Assembly: GCA_947497245.1 (NCBI GenBank) | Contig: CANMFO010000006.1 | Location: forward strand, 62,001 to 126,000 | Length of the DNA: 64,000 bases | Source: an uncultured Flavobacteriaceae bacterium | Lineage (GTDB): Bacteria > Bacteroidota > Bacteroidia > Flavobacteriales > Flavobacteriaceae | Direction: 5' to 3' | In this document: one piece after another, positions 43,087 through 51,135 of the stretch | Position numbering within the stretch: position 1 is the stretch's first letter | Layout: the number at the start of each line of letters is the position of its first letter | Notes under the pieces: model-generated | Seen by the model: only the letters and a program-made list of their open reading frames with translations | Told to the model about the DNA's origin: nothing | Databases searched by the model: none | Program-made: the position numbers and the translations under genes

Positions 43087-43139
43087 TACAAATTAAAAAC
43101 GTCATCACGATCAAAAATGGTTCCGATCGTAATGACGTC
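43086..43139 (-). terminator. Intrinsic terminator of the 43150-44208 gene
   Basis: On the minus strand GACGTCATTACGATC and GATCGTGATGACGTT form a 14-bp stem with one mismatch, followed by a T-rich tract. It starts 10 bases after the gene's stop. The stem could also act on the opposite zinc-ribbon transcript. Confidence 0.8.
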
Positions 43140-43149
43140 CGACTTCTGT

Positions 43150-44208
43150 TTACAGATCAAACCGTAGGCCCATGGAAATATTGTGTTGTTCTATTGCAGC
43201 ATCTTTGAAAATTGGGCTTAGATCGTATTTTGCATAGATCAAAACTCCTCCAATGCCGACATAGCCGCTAAGTCCGTATACAAAACTACTGGTATTATAA
43301 CCGCGTTTTAGCTTGTCCTTTACCTTTTCCCCATCACGGGTATACTTTAATTTCTGGCGTGTTCCCAGGTTAAAGCCTCCATAGCCCCCAATGCCCAATC
43401 GGAACTTCCGATCGATGTAGTATCGGACCCTGTCCTCGCGTTCCCTATATCTAGAGGGGCCAAATTCGAAATGAACGGGAAACACCAGGTTGTCCATTCT
43501 AAATTTCGACTTGCTCAGGTCGAACTCGAATTCCTCCAACTGCACTTCACCGTCATTGACCGCGAAGTATTGGTTGTCCTTGGGTTTCAATCCGTTGAAC
43601 TGGAACGAAAAACCATAGTTAAAGCGCATGAAGTTCGAGTTTTCAAAAACCCGGGTCCTCCACGACCATCCCAGTTCCGCGAATCGGCTTCCTCCTATTT
43701 TATATGGGGAATCTTCCAAAGATTCGCCATCGATCACCGCATTGTTCAGACCGAACGCAAAGACAAAATCGGAATAGGTACGGCGATCGTATTTGGGCTC
43801 CCTCCGCTCAAAGATCCGCCAGGGTTCATCGTTCACCATGATACTTATTCCCTTTCCGTCATCGGATATGGAAAAGTCCCTGTTCGTCTGCAGCACTTCT
43901 CCCTTATTGCGTTCCAACAGGGCAATCCTATTGTCGATGATCGCAATCCGGTCCTCTATGTTCAAAGCTCTGCGCTTTGCAGCACTTTCTTTCAGGGTTT
44001 TTGCCTCCTGGGCGCTTATCATTTCATCCGCCAGGCGTTCGTTGATATCTTCCACTTCTTTCCTGAGCGCCTCTTTTTCCTGTTCCGTGACCTTTTCCTT
44101 GAGTGTTTTTAAGGTCTCTATTTTTTTCCTATACGATTCTTGCGCCGATACCTGGGAAATGACCGCCAGCACCATAAATGCGGTTAAAAAGAATACAATT
44201 GTCCTCAT
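43150..44208 (-). CDS. Coiled-coil plus beta-barrel outer membrane protein
   Basis: 352 residues from ATG 44208 (MRTIVFFLTAFMVLAVISQV, signal cleaved after VSAQ); an earlier in-frame start at 44259 precedes the signal peptide and is unlikely. Residues about 22-110 are a charged coiled coil (KIETLKTLKEKVTEQEKEAL). The second half alternates hydrophobic and polar residues as in an outer-membrane barrel (FGLNNAVI, LGIGGYGGFNLGTRQKLKY) and ends GLRFDL with a terminal aromatic-rich strand. Function is unknown. It is next to an anti-sigma/sigma pair on the same strand and may be a target of it. Confidence 0.7.
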   Translation of the reverse strand: MRTIVFFLTAFMVLAVISQVSAQESYRKKIETLKTLKEKVTEQEKEALRKEVEDINERLADEMISAQEAKTLKESAAKRRALNIEDRIAIIDNRIALLERNKGEVLQTNRDFSISDDGKGISIMVNDEPWRIFERREPKYDRRTYSDFVFAFGLNNAVIDGESLEDSPYKIGGSRFAELGWSWRTRVFENSNFMRFNYGFSFQFNGLKPKDNQYFAVNDGEVQLEEFEFDLSKSKFRMDNLVFPVHFEFGPSRYREREDRVRYYIDRKFRLGIGGYGGFNLGTRQKLKYTRDGEKVKDKLKRGYNTSSFVYGLSGYVGIGGVLIYAKYDLSPIFKDAAIEQHNISMGLRFDL

Positions 44209-44229
44209 TTTCGCTGTTTTTGATTGATT

Positions 44230-44267
44230 GATGAATAAACTCCTTTGATAGATGAACAAACTCCTTC
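44230..44267. repeat. Two direct repeats, 21-bp period, before the outer membrane protein gene
   Basis: GATGAATAAACTCCTT starts at 44230 and GATGAACAAACTCCTT at 44251, differing at one base. They lie between the OMP start and the anti-sigma stop, so they may be a regulator site or part of the 5' untranslated region. Confidence 0.5.
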
Positions 44268-44316
44268 CGGCCCCACCTGATTTCGGTGGAGAAATTTGCG
44301 ATTTTATGTTTCTTGA

Positions 44317-45078
44317 TTACTCGTTTCTTTGGACGACCGCGGTCCGCACCTTTTGAAAGCCCGTTTTGAGCGATTCAAAAATCTGGTCCCTAAAGGACTG
44401 GTCCAACTCGTCCTCCACCTCGCCCAGTAGGGCCATGGCATCGACACTTTTGTCCTTTCGGAACAACCTATCGGCGTACAGTTCCTTTCGTGCCATGAGC
44501 AACAGGGAATCCAACTCCGCATCGGTCACGGTTTGGTTTCCGTTTTCAAGTAGCTCGACCTGTGCGACCACTTCCGATATTTTGGCGGCAATAATCTCCT
44601 CCGATTCCCCCAAAAGCCCATCCACGGGCCGGCCTTCTTTTTTTCTTTGTGGTCCATCGTCGTTTTGGGCCACCGCAATTTCGCCCTTTGTCCGGGGGGC
44701 GGGAACATGGAGGGGCCGTTGGATCGTTTCGGCATCCTCTACCGCATACGATTCCACGGTTGTTGCTTTTTCCAGAGCAGGGGCAATTTCTTTTGATACC
44801 CCCGTATCCTGTAAGGGTCCAGTTTCTTCCATTTCAGGGCCATCGACTATTTCAACTTCTGCGGCGGGCAACGGACCTTCCGAATCGACCAGAAAAAACG
44901 AAAGCAGTAACAGCCCTATAAATCCGGCCGCAATTCCGTACCAAACCCATTTGTTCGACCTTGGCTCTTGGGAAACGTCCAACTGTTCGGAAATTTGCTT
45001 CCAAGCACTTGCAGAAGGTGTTAACTCCCGTCCTTCCATTAGCTCCCTGATGTGTTTTTCAAACTTATTCGGTTCCAT
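44317..45078 (-). CDS. Putative membrane anti-sigma factor
   Basis: A 253-residue protein. A cytoplasmic segment 1-45 (MEPNKFEKHIRELMEGREL) is followed by one membrane helix (VWYGIAAGFIGLLLLSFFLV, about 46-65) and an acidic periplasmic part with little sequence identity to known domains. Topology and gene order fit an anti-sigma factor that holds the upstream ECF sigma at the membrane. The start overlaps the sigma stop by 14 bp, typical for translationally coupled sigma/anti-sigma pairs. The sensing signal is unknown. Confidence 0.75.
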   Translation of the reverse strand: MEPNKFEKHIRELMEGRELTPSASAWKQISEQLDVSQEPRSNKWVWYGIAAGFIGLLLLSFFLVDSEGPLPAAEVEIVDGPEMEETGPLQDTGVSKEIAPALEKATTVESYAVEDAETIQRPLHVPAPRTKGEIAVAQNDDGPQRKKEGRPVDGLLGESEEIIAAKISEVVAQVELLENGNQTVTDAELDSLLLMARKELYADRLFRKDKSVDAMALLGEVEDELDQSFRDQIFESLKTGFQKVRTAVVQRNE

Positions 45079-45628
45079 AACCTATGATATTCTGTTCCTT
45101 TAGTTTGTCCCGCAACAACTTCCGGGCCTTGAACAATTGTGATTTCGAGGTGCTTTCCGAAACACCCAAAAGCTTGGCGATCTCCGTATGTTTGTACCCT
45201 TCGATCGCAAAGAGCACGAACACGGCCCGATAGCCATCGGGCAATGCGTCGATCAACAGTTGGATGTACTCCGTGTCCAGTTCGGGTGCCATGGCAATGT
45301 CCTTGTTCGCCATTTGTTCATACACCTCCCCATCGTACACCACAAACTGTCTTTTTCTCAGATGTGAAATACTTTCCCGGACCATGATCTTTCGAATCCA
45401 TCCCTCAAAGCTTCCTTCGTACTTAAAGGTATCCAGACTTTTAAAGACCTTTACAAAGCCGTTGACCATGACATCCTCGGCAAACTGCACATCTTTCACG
45501 TACCGTCTACAAACACCCAGCATTTTGGGGGCATAGGTATTGTACAGACGTTGTTGGGCTTCCCGGTTGCCCGAGGCCGATCTTTTGATCAGCTGCTTTT
45601 CATTTTTATAGAAGGGAATGATCTTCAA
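45065..45628 (-). CDS. ECF-type RNA polymerase sigma factor
   Basis: A 187-residue sigma-70-like factor. Region 2 spans about 20-90 (LYNTYAPKMLGVCRRYVKDV, FEGWIRKIMVRESISHLRK) and region 4 about 120-180 (ALPDGYRAVFVLFAIEGYKHTEIAKLL, then GVSESTSKSQLFKARKLLRD). No region 1 or 3 is present, as in ECF sigmas. It probably directs transcription of envelope genes in response to the coupled anti-sigma. Confidence 0.92.
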   Translation of the reverse strand: MKIIPFYKNEKQLIKRSASGNREAQQRLYNTYAPKMLGVCRRYVKDVQFAEDVMVNGFVKVFKSLDTFKYEGSFEGWIRKIMVRESISHLRKRQFVVYDGEVYEQMANKDIAMAPELDTEYIQLLIDALPDGYRAVFVLFAIEGYKHTEIAKLLGVSESTSKSQLFKARKLLRDKLKEQNIIGYGTE

Positions 45629-45744
45629 AATGGTTTAGGTTATCCTCTATCTGCATAGACGCATAGAACTTTGCGATGGTTGTCCCTTGATACATATTTT
45701 TTAACAAAAACATGTATACATCTTAAAGTCAATATGTTACAAAG

Positions 45745-46722
45745 TTATTTTTTTCGGTCCACTACGTAGTTTACCATGAGTTCCAGGGCCGCTTTGTAAT
45801 CTGATCGGGGATAGGTACCCAATAGTTCCAGAGCCTCTTCCTTGAATGCCAGCATTTTTTGCACCGCATATTCGAGTCCGCCACCCTGCTTTACAAAAGC
45901 GATGACCTCCTTGACGCGCTTTTTGTCCTTATTGTGATTTTTGACCGAGTTGATCAGCCACTTTTTTTCTTCCTTGGAACATTTGTTCAATACGTGGATC
46001 AGGGGCAAGGTCATTTTCTGTTCCTTGATATCGATACCCGTGGGTTTTCCGATCTGTGCGCTCCCGTAGTCAAAAAGATCGTCCTTGATCTGAAAGGCCA
46101 TGCCGCAAAGCTCCCCGAACCGCCTAAAAGTTTCCACATCGGGAGTGTCCGGTTTTACAGAGCTGGCACCCAAGCCGCAACATGCAGCTATAAGGGTCGC
46201 CGTTTTTTGACGGATGATCTCGTAATACACTTCCTCTGTAATGTCCAAGCGTCTGGCCTTTTCAATCTGCAACAACTCGCCTTCGCTCATTTCACGGACG
46301 GCGACCGAAATAATGCGCAGCAAATCAAAATCCCCATGATCGATGGACAATAGCAGCCCCTTGGACAAGAGATAATCCCCTACCAAGACGGCAATTTTGT
46401 TTTTCCATAGTGCATTGATCGAGAAAAAACCACGGCGCTTTGTACTTTCATCCACGACGTCATCGTGCACCAGAGTCGCGGTGTGGATCAGTTCTATCAC
46501 GGAAGCCCCTCGATAGGTGCGTTCGTTCACTTCGCCGTTGTTGAGCAACTTGGCGGTCAGAAAAACGAACATGGGCCGCATTTGCTTGCCCTTGCGATTG
46601 ACGATATAATAGGTGATTCGGTTCAAAAGGGCCACTTTGGACGACATGGAGTCCCGAAACTTCGCTTCAAAAAGTTCCATTTCCCTGTCTATGGGCTCCC
46701 GTATTTGCGCTACAACCTTCAA
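45745..46722 (-). CDS. Polyprenyl diphosphate synthase
   Basis: A trans-prenyltransferase of 325 residues that elongates allylic diphosphates with IPP. Both aspartate-rich motifs are present: LVHDDVVDES at about 90 and FQIKDDLFDYG at about 210. The N-terminal GKQMRPMFVFLTAKLL carries the IPP-binding Arg. The chain length (octaprenyl is likely, for quinones) cannot be read from sequence alone. It starts downstream of a repeat-rich intergenic region. Confidence 0.92.
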   Translation of the reverse strand: MKVVAQIREPIDREMELFEAKFRDSMSSKVALLNRITYYIVNRKGKQMRPMFVFLTAKLLNNGEVNERTYRGASVIELIHTATLVHDDVVDESTKRRGFFSINALWKNKIAVLVGDYLLSKGLLLSIDHGDFDLLRIISVAVREMSEGELLQIEKARRLDITEEVYYEIIRQKTATLIAACCGLGASSVKPDTPDVETFRRFGELCGMAFQIKDDLFDYGSAQIGKPTGIDIKEQKMTLPLIHVLNKCSKEEKKWLINSVKNHNKDKKRVKEVIAFVKQGGGLEYAVQKMLAFKEEALELLGTYPRSDYKAALELMVNYVVDRKK

Positions 46723-47193
46723 GTAGTTTGGTTATTTGTTGAATTTGATTTGGGCAGCTATAAATTTAGGGAAAATGGGGCAGTATTCGGTGGTCTGCGC
46801 GCAGGAATCAGTTGACAGGGGACAGTAACAGTTGGCAGGGGCAATAAACAATGAACAATTGCCAATGGACGGGGCGGGGGCAGAAAAGTTGAAATTCGGC
46901 GCCTGACACTTGACAATGGGCGACCGGAAGCCTCTTGCTTAAAAAGTTTTTTAGAACGTCCAGGATGTTTTTGTTGAACATGCAGGATGTTTACTTTGCA
47001 TATTTAGGATGTTTATCTTGTACATCTGGGGTGTTTACTTTGAACATGGTGGATGTTTGCAGTGGCGAGAGACAATATACGATGGGCAATGGGCGGTGTT
47101 AAGCTGGTAGCAAACAATTGACGATTGACCTAAGCCCTATTGGCTATTGACCCAACAAACAGTTTGGACAGGAGAACGGTGGCGTTCCGCCGC
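46723..47193. other. 471-bp intergenic region, repeat-rich and gene-free
   Basis: No gene is recognisable. From about 46800 to 46930 the sequence is a degenerate patchwork of CAGTTGACAGGGG, CAGTTGGCAGGGG and AACAATTGCCAATGG-type motifs. The 22-bp array follows at 46951-47060. Similar motifs (ATGGGCAATGGGCGG, AACAATTGACGATTGACC) continue to about 47150. Confidence 0.6.
46951..47060. repeat. Array of five degenerate 22-bp tandem units
   Basis: Units start at 46951, 46973, 46995, 47017 and 47039 without spacers. The core GAACATGCAGGATGTTT contains the inverted repeat AACAT-N5-ATGTT. Period, TGCAGG centre and T-rich flanks match the 1141-1316 array, so the two belong to one repeat family 45 kb apart. 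Confidence 0.75.
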
Positions 47194-48237
47194 TCACCCT
47201 TTGTTCGCCAGCTGTCCGCAGGCGGCGTCAATATCCTTTCCCCTGGAGCGGCGGACGGTCACCACAATGCCATTGCGCTCCAACGTATCCACATACATGG
47301 CAATGGCGCTGTCGTGCGCCTGTTGGAAGGCCCCGTCATCAATTGGGTTGTACTCGATAAGGTTTACTTTGGACGGTGCGAAGGCACAAAAACGGACCAG
47401 GGCATCGACATCGTGCCGGGCATCGTTGATGCCCTTCCAGACCACGTACTCGTAGGTAATCCTGCTTTTCGTCTTTGCGTACCAGTATTCCAACGCTTCC
47501 CGAAGATCCGCAAGGGTAAAGGTAGCGTTGAACGGCATGATGGAGGTGCGTACCTCATCGATCGCGGAGTGCAGGGAAACCGCCAGTTTGAACCTTACCT
47601 GGTCATCAGCCATTTTTTTGATCAGTTTTGGGACCCCGGAAGTAGACACGGTAATCCTTTTCGGTGACATGCCCAGACCTTCCGGGGAGGTGATCTTGTC
47701 TATCGCCTCCAGCACATTGTTGTAGTTCATCAAGGGTTCGCCCATACCCATGAACACAATGTTGCTCAGGGGTCGGTCGAAGTACAGGCGACTCTCATTG
47801 TCTATGGCCACCACCTGATCGTAAATTTCGTCCGGATTCAGATTCCGCATCCTCTTCAAGCGTGCGGTGGCGCAGAACCTGCAATCGAGGCTACAACCTA
47901 CCTGACTGGAAACACAGGCGGTACTACGGGTACTGGTGGGAATCAAGACCGATTCGACCACCAGACCGTCATGAAGCCGTACAGCGTTCTTGATGGTACC
48001 GTCCTTACTGCGTTGCATTTGGTCGACCTTGATGTGGTTGATCACAAAGTGGGCCTCCAACATGTTCCTCGTCTCCTTGGAAATATTGGTCATGGCCTCG
48101 AACGAATGGGCGGCCTTTTGCCACAACCATTCGTACACTTGGTTGCCCCTGAAGGCCTTATCGCCCTGGGCAACGAAGAAATCCCTCAATTGGTCCTTGG
48201 TGAGGGCGCGTATGTCTTTCTTTTTCTTGGTTTCCAT
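47194..48237 (-). CDS. rlmN: Dual-specificity RNA methyltransferase RlmN
   Basis: A radical SAM enzyme that methylates C2 of A2503 in 23S rRNA and A37 in some tRNAs. 347 residues from ATG 48237 (METKKKKDIRALTKDQLRDF); a TTG three codons earlier is less likely. The radical SAM cluster motif is VGCSLDCRFCATARLKRMRN (CxxxCxxC), with the catalytic cysteines in STACVSSQVGC and near the C-terminus in DAACGQLA. FMGMGEPLMNY is the GGE-type SAM motif. Confidence 0.96.
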   Translation of the reverse strand: METKKKKDIRALTKDQLRDFFVAQGDKAFRGNQVYEWLWQKAAHSFEAMTNISKETRNMLEAHFVINHIKVDQMQRSKDGTIKNAVRLHDGLVVESVLIPTSTRSTACVSSQVGCSLDCRFCATARLKRMRNLNPDEIYDQVVAIDNESRLYFDRPLSNIVFMGMGEPLMNYNNVLEAIDKITSPEGLGMSPKRITVSTSGVPKLIKKMADDQVRFKLAVSLHSAIDEVRTSIMPFNATFTLADLREALEYWYAKTKSRITYEYVVWKGINDARHDVDALVRFCAFAPSKVNLIEYNPIDDGAFQQAHDSAIAMYVDTLERNGIVVTVRRSRGKDIDAACGQLANKG

Positions 48238-48315
48238 GGGCGACAAAACTAAAGAATCCTGCCCAATCCAATATACTGGAATGTCGGCAGGATTCCCTTA
48301 TATCTTTGTTTTCAT

Positions 48316-49365
48316 CTAGAGAATGAGCATGGCATCCCCATAGGAGTAGAACTTGTACTGTTCCAAAATGGCCTCTTTATAGGCTTTCTTCATCAAATCG
48401 TGCCCTATAAATGCCGATACCATCATCAATAACGTGGATTTGGGCAGGTGAAAATTGGTCACCATGGCGTTGGCGATGCTGAAATCGTAGGGAGGGAAAA
48501 TAAACTTGTTGGTCCACCCATCAAAGGTATTCAACAAATGGTCGGAGGAAACCGCACTTTCCAGTCCCCTCATAGCAGTGGTCCCCACAGCACAAATCCT
48601 TTTCTTTCTCGATTTCGCACCGTTTACCACCTCTGTAGCCTTCTCGTCGATGATCAACTCTTCACTGTCCATCTTGTGTTTGGAAAGATCCTCTACCTCC
48701 ACCGGGTTAAAGGTTCCAAGTCCAACGTGCAAGGTCAATTCGGCAAAGTCGATCCCTTTGATCTCCAAACGCTTTAAAAGGTGTTTCGAAAAATGGAGTC
48801 CGGCCGTAGGGGCGGCAACGGCTCCCTCGTGTTTGGCATAGATTGTCTGGTAGCGCTCCTCATCTTCGGGCTCCACCGTTCTTTTGATGTATTTTGGAAG
48901 GGGGGTCTCGCCCAACTCCCGTAATTTCCTTCTAAAATCGATATAGGAACCATCGTAAAGGAAACGAAGGGTCCGTCCTCTTGAAGTGGTATTATCGATC
49001 ACCTCCGCCACCAAGGTCTCGTCATCTCCAAAATACAATTTGTTGCCAATTCGTATTTTACGTGCGGGATCCACAAGAACATCCCAAAGGCGTTGCTCCT
49101 CGTTCAGTTCCCTAAGCAGGAACACTTCGATACGGGCCCCCGTTTTTTCTTTGTTCCCATACAAACGGGCAGGGAACACTTTTGTATTGTTGAGTACCAT
49201 CACGTCGCCCTCGTCGAAGTAATCGATAAGGTCTTTGAACATTTTATGCTCAATTTTACCGGTCTCCCTGTGGATGACCATTAGTTTCGATTCGTCCCTG
49301 TTCTCCGCTGGATATTCTGCCAATAAGTTCGGGGGAAGTTCAAAGCTGAAGTGTGATAGTTTCAT
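48316..49365 (-). CDS. queA: S-adenosylmethionine:tRNA ribosyltransferase-isomerase
   Basis: It adds the cyclopentene precursor to 7-aminomethyl-7-deazaguanine in tRNA during queuosine synthesis. 349 residues. Family motifs include [52 protein letters not shown] and [15 protein letters not shown]. It lies between rlmN and aroA on the same strand. Confidence 0.97.
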   Translation of the reverse strand: MKLSHFSFELPPNLLAEYPAENRDESKLMVIHRETGKIEHKMFKDLIDYFDEGDVMVLNNTKVFPARLYGNKEKTGARIEVFLLRELNEEQRLWDVLVDPARKIRIGNKLYFGDDETLVAEVIDNTTSRGRTLRFLYDGSYIDFRRKLRELGETPLPKYIKRTVEPEDEERYQTIYAKHEGAVAAPTAGLHFSKHLLKRLEIKGIDFAELTLHVGLGTFNPVEVEDLSKHKMDSEELIIDEKATEVVNGAKSRKKRICAVGTTAMRGLESAVSSDHLLNTFDGWTNKFIFPPYDFSIANAMVTNFHLPKSTLLMMVSAFIGHDLMKKAYKEAILEQYKFYSYGDAMLIL

Positions 49366-49451
49366 TCAGAAAATTTAAGTTAGCCTTTTGCGGCTGCAAA
49401 TATACGACCCACAAACAGGGGATGTCAAGTAAATGTGTGAATAATTGGAAT

Positions 49452-50681
49452 TTATAGCTTTCGAACGCCTATCCCCAATTTTTCGAGATCTTCCCAAAAA
49501 TCGGGATAGGACTTGGAGACCACTTCGGCATCATTGATAAAAAGGGATGTTTTAAGGGCCAAGGGAGCAAAGGCCATGGCCATCCGATGGTCGTGATAGG
49601 TGTCGATAGCCACATCTTTTCGCAGGGTATCGGAAGGATGCAATGTCAATGATCTATCCGTTACCGAAATATGGGCGCCCAGTTTGGAGAGTTCGGTATG
49701 CATGGCTTCCAACCGATCCGTTTCCTTGATCTTTAAGGTATGTAGGCCGGTGAGATGACAGCCCATCCCAAGTCCAAAACAGCTGACGGCAATGGTCTGT
49801 GCAATGTCGGGGGCATTGGCCAGTTCAAAATCCAAGGGTTCGGTCTCGTGTGTGGAGGTTTTTTTCAAAATAATACTGTTTTCGGTAAAGACCGTTTCGA
49901 CCCCAAAACTCCGATACAGTCCGGCAAGAACACTATCGCCCTGCAAACTGTCTTTTTTGTACGAGGACAGGGTAATCTGGGTGCCCACGGCGCAAAGGGC
50001 AACAATGCCATAAAAATAAGAGGCAGAGCTCCAGTCCGATTCCACTACCAGTTGTACCGTATCGACCGAGGCCTTTGGCCGCACTGTTATCCGGTTGCCC
50101 TCGAACGAGTTTTCGACCCCAATCCCGCTTAACAGGGCCAAGGTCATCTTGATATAGGGTACCGAGGTAATTTTTCCGATAAGGTCGAGTTCGAGTCCAT
50201 TTTCCAAACTTGGTGCGATCAGCAGGAGGGCAGAGATATACTGGCTACTAATAGTTGCCGGAAGGCTTACCTGTGTCTTAACGAGCCTCTTTCCCTTGAT
50301 ATGGATCGGCGGATACCCATGGTCTTTCCCATAGGTAATATCGGCGCCCAGACTTTGCAGCGCCTCCACGAGTACCTTGATGGGCCGTTCGGTCATTCGC
50401 TTGGACCCCGTCAAAGTGACTTCCCGGCCCTCCTGGGAGGCAAAATAGGCCGTGAGAAACCGCATGGCAGTGCCCGCATGGTGTATATCTACCACCCCTT
50501 TTTCAATTTTCAAACCTTTTTGCATTACTTCGGCATCGTCGGAATTGGAAAGGTTGCCGATGGTGACATTGGGATAAAGGGCCTGCAAGAGTAGCGATCG
50601 GTTCGATTCGCTCTTGGATCCCGTTATGGGAATGTTGGCCTGTAAATGATCAGTGGACGGACTGGATAGGTGCAACTTCAA
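49452..50681 (-). CDS. aroA: 3-phosphoshikimate 1-carboxyvinyltransferase (EPSP synthase)
   Basis: It joins shikimate-3-phosphate and PEP in the shikimate pathway. 409 residues if the TTG at 50681 starts the protein (MKLHLSSPSTDHLQANI), which fits the family; a TTG at 50720 would add 13 residues. The substrate loop is ITGSKSESNRSLLLQALYP and the family motif HHAGTAMRFLTAYFA is near 80. Like other Bacteroidota AroA it is shorter than the E. coli enzyme by about 18 residues. Confidence 0.93.
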   Translation of the reverse strand: MKLHLSSPSTDHLQANIPITGSKSESNRSLLLQALYPNVTIGNLSNSDDAEVMQKGLKIEKGVVDIHHAGTAMRFLTAYFASQEGREVTLTGSKRMTERPIKVLVEALQSLGADITYGKDHGYPPIHIKGKRLVKTQVSLPATISSQYISALLLIAPSLENGLELDLIGKITSVPYIKMTLALLSGIGVENSFEGNRITVRPKASVDTVQLVVESDWSSASYFYGIVALCAVGTQITLSSYKKDSLQGDSVLAGLYRSFGVETVFTENSIILKKTSTHETEPLDFELANAPDIAQTIAVSCFGLGMGCHLTGLHTLKIKETDRLEAMHTELSKLGAHISVTDRSLTLHPSDTLRKDVAIDTYHDHRMAMAFAPLALKTSLFINDAEVVSKSYPDFWEDLEKLGIGVRKL

Positions 50682-50808
50682 TATTTTGTTCTCTTTTAAG
50701 GTTGGAAGTCCGGCATACAACGCCTAACGTATTCGACCCCGCCGGAAAAGGCGAATTGGGTCAAAATGCCGGATTGTCACCGCTCGCGATTAAAGCGCAA
50801 ATATAGTA

Positions 50809-51135
50809 CTATTTGAGCTTTTTATTGTTCTGGTGCCGATCGTGGTCCCGTTCGGTCTTCAGCTTTAATTTTTGATCGAACGCTTTTTCCAGGTCCACTC
50901 CCGTCTGGTTCGCGAGACAGAGCACCACAAAAAGCACATCGGCGAGTTCTTCGCCCAAATCCTTTTGCCGGTCCGATTCCTTTTCACTCTGCTCGCCGTA
51001 CCTGCGTGCGATGATCCGGGCCACTTCGCCAACCTCTTCGGTAAGCTGCGCCATATTCGTTAGCTCGTTGAAATAGCGAACCCCGTGTTCCCGTATCCAC
51101 CTATCTACCTCCGCTTGTGCCGTCTTGATCCCCAT
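50809..51135 (-). CDS. MazG-like nucleotide pyrophosphohydrolase
   Basis: 108 residues from ATG 51135 (MGIKTAQAEVDRWIREHGV). The MazG fold shows EEVGEVARIIARRYGEQSEKE and the second acidic helix DLGEELADVLFVVLCLANQTG, giving the ExxE...ExxD metal-binding pattern. The family hydrolyses (d)NTPs to monophosphates as housecleaning. Its 5' end overlaps the 3' end of the upstream DUF3857 gene by 35 bp. The substrate is not determined. Confidence 0.88.
   Translation of the reverse strand: MGIKTAQAEVDRWIREHGVRYFNELTNMAQLTEEVGEVARIIARRYGEQSEKESDRQKDLGEELADVLFVVLCLANQTGVDLEKAFDQKLKLKTERDHDRHQNNKKLK

Noticed and set aside
46951-47060. CRISPR array
   Set aside because: Again no spacers; units vary too much for CRISPR repeats.
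47140-47667. 175-residue plus-strand gene
   Set aside because: Antisense to rlmN and without domain features.
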